Assembly (NCBI GenBank): GCA_002633025.1
Contig: NMRB01000602.1
Span: 1-64,000 of the forward strand
Length of the DNA stretch: 64,000 bases
Reading direction: 5' to 3'
Origin: Notospermus geniculatus
Lineage: Eukaryota > Nemertea > Pilidiophora > Heteronemertea > Lineidae
In this document: positions 15,001 to 30,000 of the stretch, piece by piece
Position numbering within the stretch: the first letter of the stretch is position 1
How the letters are laid out: every line of letters begins with the position of its first letter
The notes under the pieces: model-generated
Seen by the model: only the letters and a program-made list of their open reading frames with translations
The model's database searches: none
Told to the model about the DNA's origin: nothing
Translations under genes and position numbers: made by a program

Positions 15001-18000
15001 ATTTCAATAAGTTGATTTGATCAGTGTGATTGACCGTATCCGGGTCATTAAATTCAGGCAGTTCATTGTCGTACGCATCGTTGGCCATGGCTAGCACAAT
15101 ACTCCGACATTCCCTTTTGTGATTGATTGAGCGAATAATTGGGCTCTGTCCCCGCCCATGTCCTCATAAACAGCAGACATTGACATGCAGGAGTTGACAG
15201 GGCGTAATGTCAATAGCATGACTTTTTCAAATGATCGCAAGCATTGTGAGCGAAGGGCTCTGCATAAATGCGCATAAGGCTCCATTTCCATAGAGTTCAC
15301 ATTGACACTTTTCACGCGCCACGCTTCACGTTTTCCTTTCGTTCCTCGATTCAGCGTACAACGAGACACACATTACCTGTCCTGTGACATGCTTTCTCCG
15401 AGGAACGAAAGGAAAACGTGAAACGTGGCGCGTGAAAAGTGTCAACGTGAACTCTATGGAAATGGAGCCTAACAGACAAAACAAAAATATAATTGAAATA
15501 CAAAAATTTATTCACTTTTAGTGTAACACGTAATATACAAAATGATACAACACTTGCATGCGTTCAGCATTTTGCCGCAGGTAGCTCTGGTATAAACGGT
15601 GTGGGTTGGGACTAGTCTGGCTTTTGCCAGTCAGGGGTATTTGGAAAGCTTTGAAAGTGAAAGCTTTCCAAATGACCGCCATTATTAGAATCAAGTCAGA
15701 CATTGACGGTAATAAAGTTCTTCAGTAATCCAAGGACGCGGAAAGGAATGACTTCTCTGTCACTAGTATAACTCCACACAGTTCTGTATCACCCACAGTC
15801 TGCATTCACTAATTGTCTAGATTCAGTCTTATCCCTGGGATAGCATACATGTATTCTCTGCGCCCTACCAGAAACTGATTAGTCTCAAAATGTCTAAAAT
15901 AAAAGAAGCGATGACAATGGACTAATGAAGTCATAATCTACATTGATCATAACTGAGAAAATCCCTCAAGAATATGCAGATGGAACATCTACTGAGAGGC
16001 CATATATACTGCCATACCAGACCTCTTGGTTACATAAACTGTCCGAGTACATTACCCTTGATCCTGATCCCTAGTTACTAGATACAAAGAAACAAAGAGA
16101 ATCATACACTTAGCACTGACCACCACATGCTCATCTAACTGGCATATCATTAACTTGTGACCTGGCCACGAGCGGTACGGATTTATAAACACGTGTAACG
16201 CTAAAAATATCGCCTCTCAGCGTTCACGATCGGTTGCATGCCGTATATATCCAGTTATCAGTTTTCCGGGGCTTCCGATAGGTCGCATTCAGATTGACTG
16301 CACAGTCCTTCTTCCTCATTAGATGAATCCGAAGAAGTAAGTACGCGGGTATAATTCTTACATTTACGATCATCAGAATCGGATCCTGTAGATTTCGTCA
16401 TCTTGAACCGTTTGTATGGTACCTGCGTATCATCGGAACGAGAGTTTTTCCGTTTCTGTCTCTTTCGAATCGATTCATCGAAATCTCTCATTCTGAGATT
16501 TAGTTTCTTCAACATCTTCGTTATCTTTTCAACGTCGGTGGATAATCGCTCTGCTTTACTGGCGATTTTTGATAATTTGTAATCCAGTTGTTCATATTTA
16601 ACTTCGTTGAATTGAACATACGATGGTTTAGGTCTCGATCTGTAGGTCCTGTAAGTGGGAGTCGAATATGCGGCATCTGTAACAACAGGCGTATTGTAAG
16701 TTCTTGGATTTGAGCTGTGATAAGAACCGTCGCGACAATTCCAGTCGTCAGTCCTGTTTCTCGCTGTAGTATAATGCTGGATCTGCTCCATAGTGAATGA
16801 TGGAATAATATCACCGACAAACTTATTATATACATGACGCTGAGTTCGATACACCCCGTGGTAATGTTGTTTGTTTGCATAACATTACCACGGGGTGTAT
16901 CACCGTGTGTACCTTTGTAGGTTTGTTGTTGTCGCATTGGTGGGGTGTGGGTGTGCACTACCTAGAAAATGAAAAGGGTCATATAAAGGGACTGGCTTCG
17001 AATGATGTTGACTGTGTTTGGAACATACGGCGACAGAGTGATTCGAGAAGCTTTATAAATGACCATTTTTTCCATCGACATTACACGTATCATTGACGAC
17101 TGAGGCGTGAAAAAGCACATAAAGATACCCCGACTTATTTTCACGTTTAACTTCAACGTCATGACTGGTTGCAAAGCGCACATGTTTACCGGAAGGGAAG
17201 CACCTCTGCGAGTTGTGAATATCAGAAAGATTGGGTATAGAAATCTGAAACGGTGGTTAGAAGACGACACTCATGTGTACATAGGTCGAAATTTGGAAAG
17301 ATATGTGGACACTGCCAAACCCGAGGACAATAAGTGGGCAAACCCTTTCATGCTCTCATTTTACAGCAGGGAAGAGAGCTTACGTAAATATGAGACATAC
17401 GCGAGAGCACATCTAATGGAACATTTACACGAGCTTAGTGGAAAGAGTCTGGCATGCTGGTGCCATCCTTTACCATGTCACGGAGATATTCTTATCAAAC
17501 TGTACCATGAAAAATATAACTGACGTATTGTTTCACAGTGTCAAGCGATCATTGAATGCGGTTGTTGTAACATGCGTTATTACACAGAGAGATAAAATAA
17601 AGCATAATGAATGTTTCTATACAGTTGACGTGTTATTTATTTCAGATTTTGGTAGGCTATATTTCTTGCTAAACCTGGTACCAAGCATATGGGGTTGACG
17701 AGGAGATATAGGTAAACCCCATTTTCACCATTATAAATATTCTTACTTCAAAACTTCCCAAATGTCGGAGAGGTGCAAACTTATTCATCCCAAACCATAC
17801 ATAACGTGAATGTCCTCACCAGTTGACGTTTCTCACTCCTCCTGCAGTATGATTAAACATGTTCATACGGCTTTTCCTGGTAGCTGATGTAGGTCTTAGT
17901 GCTTCGGTCCGCTATTCATTTGGTAAATGGCTTATAAATTCTCTCAGTGTCGAGAACAAAAGATAACAATCACTATCCTTGTACATTTTCCATTTTTCGA

Positions 18001-21000
18001 GATACATGTCGATGATTCGAATAAAAAAGCCTTTGTGAGGGAGTATGAGACCACCGTTTGAGTCTTTCGAAAACGGTAAGAAGAGACACTGATACACAGT
18101 ATTAAATGACCGCGTTGCATAAAACCAGGGTGCATACTCTTTGCTCAGACAATTCTCATTGGTGATAAATTTCTGATAACCGCCCAGATCGAGTGATCTT
18201 ACATCGTTCAAACGAATCAGTAACTGTTTGGGTATAACGTGGGTGTTTTGATATTTTCTCAACAAGACAGTGTCCGTTTGAGAGTCTGGAACTTTGAGTG
18301 ATGCAAACGAAGTGGCATTTGCGTATATCGCTCGAGAGAATGTAAAGAATTCTTTAATGCGATGTATTTCTTCTTGCGGCGACAGATCTACCAAGAGGTC
18401 TATAAATTTGCTATGACATGGTGTCAAAAGAGAGATGTTAACTTTCTCAAAAAATGTTTTAGTGTCATTTTTTGAGAGGGAAATTTCGGATATGTGAGAC
18501 TCGTTATTCAACAGTCTGTGAAATTCCTTTCTCAAGCATATTTTGAGCTGGTTGTTGAATACCTTCGAAGCATTCACGGTCATGCATTTATGATACTGAA
18601 AATTCAGCAATAGTTTACTTTCATCGAGCGGATGCATATTTTGCAAGTAAAATTTGTCTTTTTCTTCTCTGCTAACAGATTGCTTCACTGAGCACGCGGG
18701 AAAATTGAGAACTCTCCGACACACCCCTGTCTTAGTGTAATTTACTCTACATGTCGGTTGGTTTACGATTCCATGAAGGTCCACGGAAGTGCATACGTTA
18801 CAGACTACCCCCGGGAAAAACACCCGGACCGGTTTGAACCCGGGTATAACCTCGTAGTGTGCTCGAATCAACTCTGAAACGACCATGCATAACGATAGTA
18901 CATTAGAATCGATGTTACAGTTAACGGAGTTCAAAGAAATTCCATAACTTTTATATCTGCTCACCACGGCTTTGACGGGCGCGGCGATGACGAGCTTACG
19001 TTTGACAAACCTTTCATTTTTGGGCGCGTGAATGGCTTCGATAAAATTCATTTTCGCATTATCTGGGGTCAATAAAAACAAATTTACCACTTTATTTTTC
19101 ACCACAGCGTTGCTAAAAAACATTTTCCCTTTCCCAGAATCGAGACTGTAACATCTTTCGTCCAATTCTGTGTCGATTTTTATCAGTGATCTATTCAGTT
19201 TTTCAGACTCGAACCGTTTCCATTGCAAATGACACAAATCCTCCTGAACGTTTAGATCATAAACGTCTGTATAAAAATCTTTTCTACAGAGACATGGCTT
19301 GAGTATGTTGTCGTGTACTATAGAATTATAGTTGAAAACTCGGGTTAGGTGATTGCTATACTCCATCCGAATATGGGACGTGCAGAAATGAGCTCAGTGG
19401 TAATGCATTGTAAGTAACAACCATCAAATCAAGTAGATTTTTGTCAGCAACGTGCAGCTGATATTTTTCACCCTCTGTCCCAGGAAATTGCTTCTGCGAG
19501 CGGGTACAATTTCCAAAAAACTCGCAACATTGCGCACATTCATTCTCCGGTAAAAAATCTACGAAAGATTGGTCACAGACCCCGATCAAATTTAAATCAC
19601 ACTCCAGGTGTTTTCGCTTACGAAAATTCTTCGTTTTAGATACATGTATTTCCTTTGTCTTGTTTTTATTCTTATATACGCCGTATCCCGGCACGTACAT
19701 GCTCTGAATAAACGTGTGATAAATATGAACCAGTTGGTACAGTGTAATCAGAGAGATTGGGTGTATTCGAGTGCTACTCACGTCGATCATTTTTTTGTTA
19801 CTAGAACAACCCGATAGTTGAATTCTGTAATTGCGTTGAAAGTAAGACGGGAACTGATATTTCCCTCTCATTGCAATGACATTCCATTTAAGGTGATAAA
19901 AATCGTCGAGAAACTCGTTTGATGGTGGGTCTGTAGTCAGCCGATTATAAGCATGGAATTTATACAAGATATGATTCAATCTTTTGTTGATCACGTTATA
20001 AAGTGGAGGTCCCAGCTGATATCGCTTCTGCTTCACTTTTTGTTGTACATCGAGTAATATGTCTACTACAAAATACGGGCTTAGGTAAAACATGCTAAAT
20101 TGCAAGACCATCGGGATATAAAACTTAATGAGATGTTTATTTATCGGAATGAGCTGAAGCGTGCAATCATCTGAGTAAAACAGATGTTCTAAGTCTAATA
20201 AGTAAAAATCGGGGTTTTCATTGTCAGTGAATGTCCCGCAGCAGACCATACTTACAACAGCTCTAAAGAGCTGTTGTTTATTCACTGTTTTCCATTCTCG
20301 AAAGAGACCACTGGTTAACTTGGAATAAATCGTAACCCAGTCTTGGAGATGTTTTTTGCAAATTTCAAATGATACCGCAGCTTTATTGTATTGACCAGTG
20401 ATCTTGATATATTGAAAATGAATGTAAATCAAAAACACATACGTGTTGTACGCGACATTTTGATTCCTGTCACTATCATGTGCTTTCAAATTACACGTGT
20501 TCACATCAAAGACAACTGCCATAATGTCTTGACTAAGATGGAGAGTCATTTAGTTTTATAATATTTGTATGGTAATCGTATGGTTTCAAACCACCGTTTG
20601 ATAACAGGGTTCGTCCTCTCAAGGTAAAAGGAATCTCTCGGACAAACACTACACAAAGATCTCTCCATACACTCATGATAAGGATGGTAACCTACCACCC
20701 TTCATTACAAACCGATGGTAATTTGAAACAATGGACCAAAAATGTTGATGACTATTCTTTTCTGTGACGACAAACCTAACCTATATCTCACAAATATGTT
20801 TCACGAATGCGAGCCAGATGAATTTGAAAAATCTCTGCCTCCCGATGTAGAGAAGTGCATACAATTTATGAGTAAACATAACCTTTGCGCGCATTTCCTA
20901 CGATCAAAAATGAGATTTCGATATCTATGGCAAAATCGGGAAAAAAACTTATTCAAGTTTTATCAGCATCTGGTAAGATATATTTCACAACAATACTTCT

Positions 21001-24000
21001 GGATTCGGAACGATTACAGGAATAAAAATGCTCGTGTCAGTGGCGGAATCTGTCCGAATTGTTTCAGCACGTTCGGAGAAGTGAAAGTCCTAACCAATTC
21101 CGGGCGTTACCTCCTAGAGTTACCGTGTTGTATATTCTTGATTTACGATCAGGACGTACTCGATAAATGTCCGATCACGAGAAACTTTCAGTACTATCGG
21201 ACATTCAAGAAACACATCATCCGGAAAAAGAAGCCAATAATTAAAATGATGCACTAGGCAAGTTATTATTTAAACGTTTCGTTTTTCTTTTTTTAATAAA
21301 TGAACGAAGAATGGACCTCTCAACTCCGCGCGAAATGGACTTTTACGCTTTATACAGAATTGACAGCGATGTCATGACGTATGTATTCATGACGCACTAC
21401 GTCAAGAATAATACTGAAAATTGTACACTAAAAAATATCTATCGAATGTCCTTAGACATCATAGGGGGTGAAGATTTCGAAGGAAGGATCTCTCCGTCTG
21501 AAAAGAGGAAGATCGTCACGTTTTTTAATTCGAACGACATTATTTCGTTTGAAAAATTTAAAAATCTTCGACCGGTTGTCAAATTTAACGACACCTCTTT
21601 ACGCACTGCCTACAGTCTAGTAAAGGAGGAAGAATCTTGTGGAATGGAATCAAAAATCAATGAAAATTTAACCCCAATACAGTTCGCGCAAGCTCTATTT
21701 GACAAGATCAACTCAGATATAAAGGCAGGTGTCATCAAGTCGAGATCGATGAAAAATGAAGATATCGATCCGCGCGTGGCAATAAAGTACTTGGATTTCA
21801 TCTTACAGTTTCGATATCAAAGGGGTGACCAAATTTTAATAAGAAATTGCCCACTTTCTAATGTACGCGACCAATATGATAATGATGACGATGTTTTAAA
21901 TATTTCATTCCGAGAATTTGGTCGCATCATACAGTAAGCTCGAGTTTAAACCACCGGTTCATAAGCACACCCACAATCGAAATGCGAGTGAATAAAACAG
22001 AAGAACTATTACGCTAAATGGCTGGAATCGCTAGTCCAATCACAACCCCGTGATGGAATGAATAGTTGCGCGAGGCCTAGGTGAAACTGCCCCTACTATT
22101 CGGGTGTTTATGAACATAATGAACAGGTGGTTTAAACTCGAGCTTACTGTATAACCGCGTTCGCACCCGATCGCTGTTAGAAAGTATTGTAATAATTTTA
22201 CAGAAAGTGTCTGCAGCAGGGTCCCCAGCACTTTCTGTAAAATTACTCAATTTGACTTTCCATAAGTTTTCTGAGAGCTGTATGAAACTGTATACTGTAC
22301 AATCTGACTTGTAACATCACCTCAGGTATTAGAACGTCCCGCCCACTTATGTGAGCTGGGGGTAGTTATTCTGTTGAATATGAGTCTTTTATCCAGTCGC
22401 TGTTTACGATTATGCATACTGGCAATGACTAGGCCTTGGATAGAAGGGCGTGATGTTGCCCAATCGATCACCCCAGGTCGATCACTTTTCATAAAAAGAA
22501 TTGTTGGACCAATACGAACGCAGCTTGTATTACAGAGTATTAATGTACAGCCATGTGAACATCATAGCAATGAAGTGGGCTGGTCTACCAAAGTGATGTT
22601 ACAAGTCCGATTTTACAGTATTTTGGTCAGAAGTTCAGACAATAACCTCATCTGTCATGTCTGTAAGTCGATTATTTGTTTTCGAATGTTTGGTTCACTC
22701 GAAAAGGCCTAGGCCAGTTTCAAGTTCATGACTCCATTTGACAGAGTCCTATTATTTAAAGGTTTTATTTTTTGACTATATATATGCGTCTACCGATATG
22801 CCTCTTAGCAAAAAGAAACTCGCGCTCAAATCCCGCGCTCTAACTGCAGCCCAATCTAGGTGGTCTAAAGAGAGCGTGGATAGCGAACCGACACCGGGTA
22901 CGAGTTATACAGTCGATCACATCACTAGCAGTTCAAGCGATGATGACGTTACCGTGTCCGAGTTGAAGGACTGTAGCGCATCGAAACGCAAAATAACGTT
23001 GACAAGCCAGTTACGGTCTAAAAAAGCACGCGGATCTGATGATTCCGACACCGCCACCGCCGCATGTGATCTTGTACCACAAAGAGACGCAGAGATTTTC
23101 CTCATAACTTTACCTATTTTAAACGAATTATTTCGAAATTGTGTGTGCAAAAATTGTGACACGAGTCAAAATTGCACAATCTCTGTTGCCGATGAGAAAA
23201 ACGGTTTTGTGAGACGATTGCTAATTCATTGCACTAATTGTGAGTTGGAGGTTTATAATACACATACCAGTAAACGTATATCAGGTCCTCTTTGGGAGGG
23301 TCAAAAGAAAAAACCATTTGAAATAAATATTAAATTAGCCATGTTCGCTATGGAGAGTGGTATAGGCTATTCTGGTCTCAGTTTATTCTCGTTGTGTTTA
23401 GACACAGAAAAACCGTGTGAGAATGCATTTTACAATAACTGTAAAAGCATTTACGAAGCGACGATAAAAACGGGTCAGGATGCCATGAAGCGGGCATGGG
23501 AAATCATAAGACGAGAATATATTTCGGATTCATCATCAGACGACGGTGACCGGGAAAAGATGCCAATTGACGTGGCCGTATCCGTTGACGGCACTTACCA
23601 GAAGCGACGATTTCATTCAAAATACTGCGTTGTTTTTATAATTGAAATAACAACCGGATTGTGTGTTGATTTCCAATTAATGTCAAGTTACTGTCACACG
23701 TGCGAAAACCAAAGGAAAAAAACCAGCAAAGAATTTTTGGATTGGGAGGACGAGCACNTCACGACCTATGCGATCCTTCCACGTGTCATTATCTTAAATC
23801 CGTTGAAAGTGGAGATCTATCGCAGTACAACAAGGACGTGATAAATAAATATTTAGACGAGGATGTGTTTGATGCGATCGAAACTCAGTTTAATGACAAA
23901 TTATGCTCCGAAAAAATTCTGTCTAAGTGTCTCGGAGGTCAAACTCAAAATGCAAACGAATCGATTAATTCCGTCCTATGGAGTATGTGTTCCAAGGACG

Positions 24001-27000
24001 TGTTCGTTGGGAAGAAAAAGCTACTGGCTTATATCTATAAAGCCATTGCAAAGTTTAACGAAGGGCAAATTAACTCTCTAGATACGAAAAGCACGCTTGG
24101 CTTGAGTTCCACATCAAAATCAGTCAAATATGTAAAGGATATCGATAGGCAACGAATTAAGAAAGCAGAAGCTAAAAAGCACATTCAACTTGAGAAGAAG
24201 AAAAAGTCGACAAAGTCCCAGGTCCTTCTGGAACCACATGACGAATTTCTTCTGGAACCACATGACGAAGAGGCGGAGCTATACGACTCTGATTCTTCGA
24301 CGGAGTATGTCTATTAGACAGTGGAATGACACATTTTATTGTTATATTACAACCATCCTTTGACATTTCTTTTTTTCTACAAATACAGGCGACATGCTAA
24401 ATCAATCAAGGATCGTCATCTTCATTGATGTGGACCAATCCGTCTGCTTTACAGTTGTCAAATTTGTGATTTACATTTTTGAATTTTACCAAAAGGGTTG
24501 AGCCACCAAAAATATTTTGTAAAAACTTGCATATGTTTGAAAAGTAAAACAATTTGTCAATGGAAAGAAATTTTACATCGTAACAGTCTATGCAAGTGTA
24601 TTCTCCAGGTTCGCCTATGTTAGTTAGAAATCTGGCTTGATTAAACATTGAACAAAACGTTAAATCCCAAATATTCTGTTGCAATTTCGTTCGCACCTGT
24701 TGGTATTTAACGAATCGTCTTTTTTCCTGTGAATTTATGAACAAGAAATTCAACTGGGTCATGGGATCTGACAGATGTCCTATCGAGAAAATGTCCCTCA
24801 TCAGCGAGGCATTGTTATACCTGGGATTGATTTGAAAATCCTCGATGGCAAACTCTTGTAAATCATTGCAACTCTGTATGTGAGCAGCGATGTCGGCAAA
24901 ATCGATTGTTAATGTACGACCTGATAATCTACAATCTACGAAATCGGTCAATGATTTCCGAATCCATTGCCATTCGATATGTGACATTGTTCTATTTTTG
25001 ATACCGCAAAACAAAACTTGTTTGTTTTCATTTGCAAGTATATACGAATTTATATTGTGAAACAATCCTAGGCAAAAAGGCCCGTTCAATTTCACTTTCA
25101 TATTATGAGAGAGAGAGGCCGGGATGTTGATAAACTTTCCTTCCAGGTACTGGTAAAAAGCGTGAGTCAGCTGATCAGCTGACTCGAAAGGACTAGATTT
25201 ACAAGCCACTATTACACCGTCGATCTGAAGCAATATAATTTGACATTCGGGCATCTCAGCCTGTAGAAACACGACTAATTCATGTAAAAGGAACATGCCC
25301 TGCTCGATCATGATCCTATGTTGTACGTAGTCCTCGAATTTTAAGTTTCCGCACATTGAGACCATTACGTTTTTCACGGCCTTGCTGTAAACGTCGTCTG
25401 AAGATTTCGACCTAGTGCACATCAAGTACTGAAGTTTTCTTTCATGTTTGTAATTGACAAAGCAATTTAAGATGGTTGGGTAAAAACTGACGAAATCCAC
25501 TTGAAAGATCAATGAATTCTCGATAAATTTTTTCTTCTTAACTGCAGGGTCGATGTGTACAAGACCACTTGTGTGATTTTTGTATAGATTTGAATAGAGA
25601 ATGTGGCATTTTTTACTTTGGCAAATGGCATCTCGTATTTCACAAAATACTCTCGACGTGCGTTGCTCCATGTAACGTAGTTCAATGAGCCCACCACATT
25701 TAATTATGATTTTTTTAATTTCATAGACGATAGAGTGGTTTACGTCTGCTAAATCATACCGCGAACGACTCAACAATTCAGACAGACTTCTCTCAAAATA
25801 GTAGATTGTGAATCGCTGTGACAATGATTTTATAGATAATATATATTCATAAATTGTAGTTAGAATTGCGAAATTAACCACATTTGTCGGGGGGTCAATA
25901 CACCGAACGTCAGGGAGACGATAAGCTGTCGTGTACTGCGAGTTCATGCATAACCCTGCGATGATATACGCTTTATCGTCAGTGAAAGACCCGTATTCAG
26001 CATGAAAATAGACATGCCTAATTGGTTTCAGCGTGTTCTCAACGTACGATGGAACGCTGTCGAAATAAGTCTGTTCCCGTAATAAGGTTTCCATCACTCT
26101 TGCGTATTCATTAGACATGCATATTCTCCAGAATGGAGTATAAACCAATCTCATGGAAACTGTTTCATACACTCGCGTGTATTTAGTGAATGGGATGCGG
26201 TGTAGTAGTACACAGAAATTCGATACCGCTTTCGTAGGGGGCAATATAACGACATCAGACACTCTCGGAATATGTATTGTCTTATTTTCCATCACCCAGT
26301 CGCATAAAGGTCCGGTCACCTCCCCTTTAATACAGGTTAAGTCAATGATTTTGATGTAATCAGGGTCTTGTGTACACGCTAGAGTTTTCCAAATTCCAGA
26401 TGAGTTCAGCATTTTGATGAAATGACTTTTCGGATTAGCACTATTGGTCAACGGCCAGTTGGGCAACTCTATAGAAGGTGTGTCAGTAATGAAATGTATG
26501 TTTAAATGCAACAAGTCCCTGGGTATTTAGTGGGTTTGTAAATATGAAGTAATCTACCATCATTGACGTGTTACCTTTCCATTTGACACGCGTCTCGGCG
26601 AATAGCGACGGCAAACCAACTCCGTTTTTCTTGTACATGGCCCAGTGACAACTGAACAAAGCCTTTTTTCTAATGGTTTCCATTACCTGGCTATCATCCT
26701 TGGAAATGTCAAATATATTCCATGGCGATTGTCCTTTAAATTCATACTTACAAGAGAGAGTTAGTGGGTACAAATCTTTGTCAGTATTTTCTGCGATTAG
26801 AAATGCGATATGATTTTCTTCATATTCAATGTTCTTATACAAGATCCCCAGTGTGGTATATCTCTTATCAATATTCATAAGTTCATACGATATAATGTAG
26901 ATATTGCCGGAGGTGTCATCTACGTCATGCATGGTCGCAAAAAGAACCCGCGTTTCGGACTGAAAAAAACATGCGTGTTTGATCCATTACATCTACATTC

Positions 27001-30000
27001 CGTAACAAATGGTAGCAACCACCCTTGCCATCCTATCAGGGGGTGTCAAGAGGCGGAGGGGGCACCATCTTCACCAACCTCTCAATTAGATAGTGCCTCG
27101 TTAGAGAATTCGACAATACGAGCGGAATGTAATGGAGATCATCGTTTTGCGGCAGAAAGGCGATATCGAATACCATCCTTTATTATGACGTTTGTTGTAT
27201 ATTTTGTGACGGGGAACCCCGACTCACAAAGGTTGGGGTGACTATGTCTCTTGAGGAGTGGCACCGTTTATCCAAATGGTTCACGATGGATATGCGTGCC
27301 AATGGATATGCGTGCCGATGGATGGAAACCCCGTTATGAGGACGGTAGCCATGCTAATATCGAGGGTGCTTTGATTTACCCGGAATGCACTCCTTGGCAA
27401 TAAGACATTAAATACCAGGGCATGTGAAACATTGACCCATTTCAGCAATGGATGGGAAAGCGTGCACATCGTTACCCTGCTCGATCAGAGCCACGCTGAT
27501 TCACGCCCTTTTTCAAGCCTTTCGACCCGAAGGTAATGTGAAAGTGGATGGCGTCTACGTTTGCGGGTCGAACAGATACAATGAGGTTCTCTTGTTACAT
27601 CACAACGGCAGGTTGATATCACCAGGCAATTGGTATGCAGACAAATCGCTGTACATTCTGAACAAATCTTTACCCGACGACACTGGAGATTACGGGCCTT
27701 TCACAATGGATGAAATATGGAAAATGCCGAGAGTGACAACCATGACGCCTCTTCAATGTCTACGTCATCTCAAAGCCTTCCATCCGAACTTTGCAACACT
27801 GGCAGCAGGTGTCTATTGGGAATTACCACAGGAAAATCTGTCTGCATGCGTGGTGGACTGCCCGCCCAACAGCATTCAAAGAACCTTTGATTTTGCCAAA
27901 AACTATCAGATTGAATTGTCAAAGTGTGCAGGAATCATTGTTGTCCCTGTTGTTGTAACTCGTTACAAAGAAACATTTGATGAGAGTTTAATCCGTCGCG
28001 TCGAAAGAGATGGCTATCACATCACTATGATTCAAAGTGACGGCCTTTGGTTTATACTACAGTCTTGCAGGACTGCTTACTTTGAGGAGAATCACTCCTG
28101 GTATGTGATGAAAACCTTGTAAATATATGATTGTATTCAATAAACGCATAAGACATGAATAATATTTTCTTTTCTTTATTTACGGATATTCTTAATACAT
28201 AAGCAAATCCTCAAACATGTTAGGGTTTCTTACACGTCTGGATTTACGTCTCATTGGCGATGAATGCTTGTTTGGAGTACCGTAATGCGGCTCTTCAAGT
28301 ACTTTACGCCTCAGATGATTGTTTATGTAGGACTTCGGCGTATCCATGTCACGCAGCCCCTTCAGAAATACCTCCCACCCCTGAGGCGTGCAACCATGAT
28401 GTCACGAAAAAGATCAATAACATTACTGCCCGGAACAAGGTCCCCCTTGTAGACGAGTTGTCCACGTTCATCCCACTTGATAATATTGAGAATATCTTTG
28501 ACAAAAGTTAAGAGTTGTTCTGTTTTGTTAACAAGATTTTTCGGGACGTTGCCCAGAATCTGCTTCTCCAAGACGTCCAGGCGATTATTCTTGATTTCGG
28601 GCTCAGCATCCTGCTGCCCGGCCTCTGGCTTTGTTTCTGCTGACACGATTGGTTTTTTGACGGCGGGTGCTTTTCGCATGGCCCTATATTTATGCAACAC
28701 TTGATTATAAAGTTTCAACTGTTCACTCGGCTGCAAATCCGTTCGCCCGAACACGTGGGCCATTTCGTTGTCAACGGCGCTTGCCTGATGTTCATTCGTT
28801 GTACTGGGGTGTTTGAGTCTCAGGAAGGTAGATTCCGGCACCAGTATCATTTTCTTGGTGTGCTCCATTACTGCGGCGCGACACCGCCAAGTACCCCGCC
28901 AAGAACTGAACCAAGTAACTGACGTCCTATGCCAAGGAGGACCAAGGAGAGCGGGTAAAAAACCACCCTTCTGACTGAGAATCTGCTTTTTCTGTTTGAT
29001 GCCAACTTTCTTGTTCATTATCAATTTAACCATGTCACGCAGCCCCTTCAGAAATACCTCCCACCCCTTAGGCGCATAACGCTTACGTGCAACCATGATG
29101 TCACGAAAAAAGATCAATAACATTACTGCCCGGAACAAGGTCCCCCTTGTAGACGAGTTGTCCACGTTCATCCCACTTGATAATATTGGGATTATCTTTG
29201 ACAAAAGTTAAGATATCAATTCCTTTGTCTTTAAACAATGCGCCATTGGCAGAAAACAGTGACATGTACGCTCTCGCATACTCCCCCTTATCGAACCATG
29301 ACGTCAGACCCCCTTGATATGCAAATGAGCCTATCCAGGCACACCTAGGCCTACTACTTTGACGTCATACAACCCTTACAGTACCACCCTCTTTATTATT
29401 AGCTAATGAAGGCTAAGTTATCACTTTTCAAAGCGTTTTGTAATTACCATAGGTTCGATTTACGTAATGATTAGGGTATGATCAAACCATCTTTCTTGTG
29501 ATGATCAGAGCTTGGCCAAAAACGTGGTTCTGTTATTATTACAATGTGATGAAAAACAGTTCATGTAAAGATAATACTCCAACACTGACTTCGCGATCAC
29601 GCGCACTAAAACCGTGTATACGCATGGTTTTGAATGATTTCGCAATAAACAAAAATTAAAATTCACATTACCGTCTTTTAGTCGTACGAGAACACAGTAC
29701 GAGGTCCTCTGCTCAATGTCACAGGTTATTTTCGTGTCCATTGAAATCTTATTGGAGTAGATGCCATTCACGTAGTCTTTGAACCCTTCTCTACACTTCT
29801 GACAAATCTGCTCGGTTTTTTCCAAAAGTATGTTTTGAAATCCGTTGGAAATGGTATAATCTTGCACAAAATATTCCAGTTCTTTATTGAAACTGTAATC
29901 AGTCAGTTCTGTTACATCTATCACATTGACGGTATCTGACGACGGAGCATGTAAATCAGCGTGTATCATTCCATTGTAGGGCTGAATGTATTTCCACAAG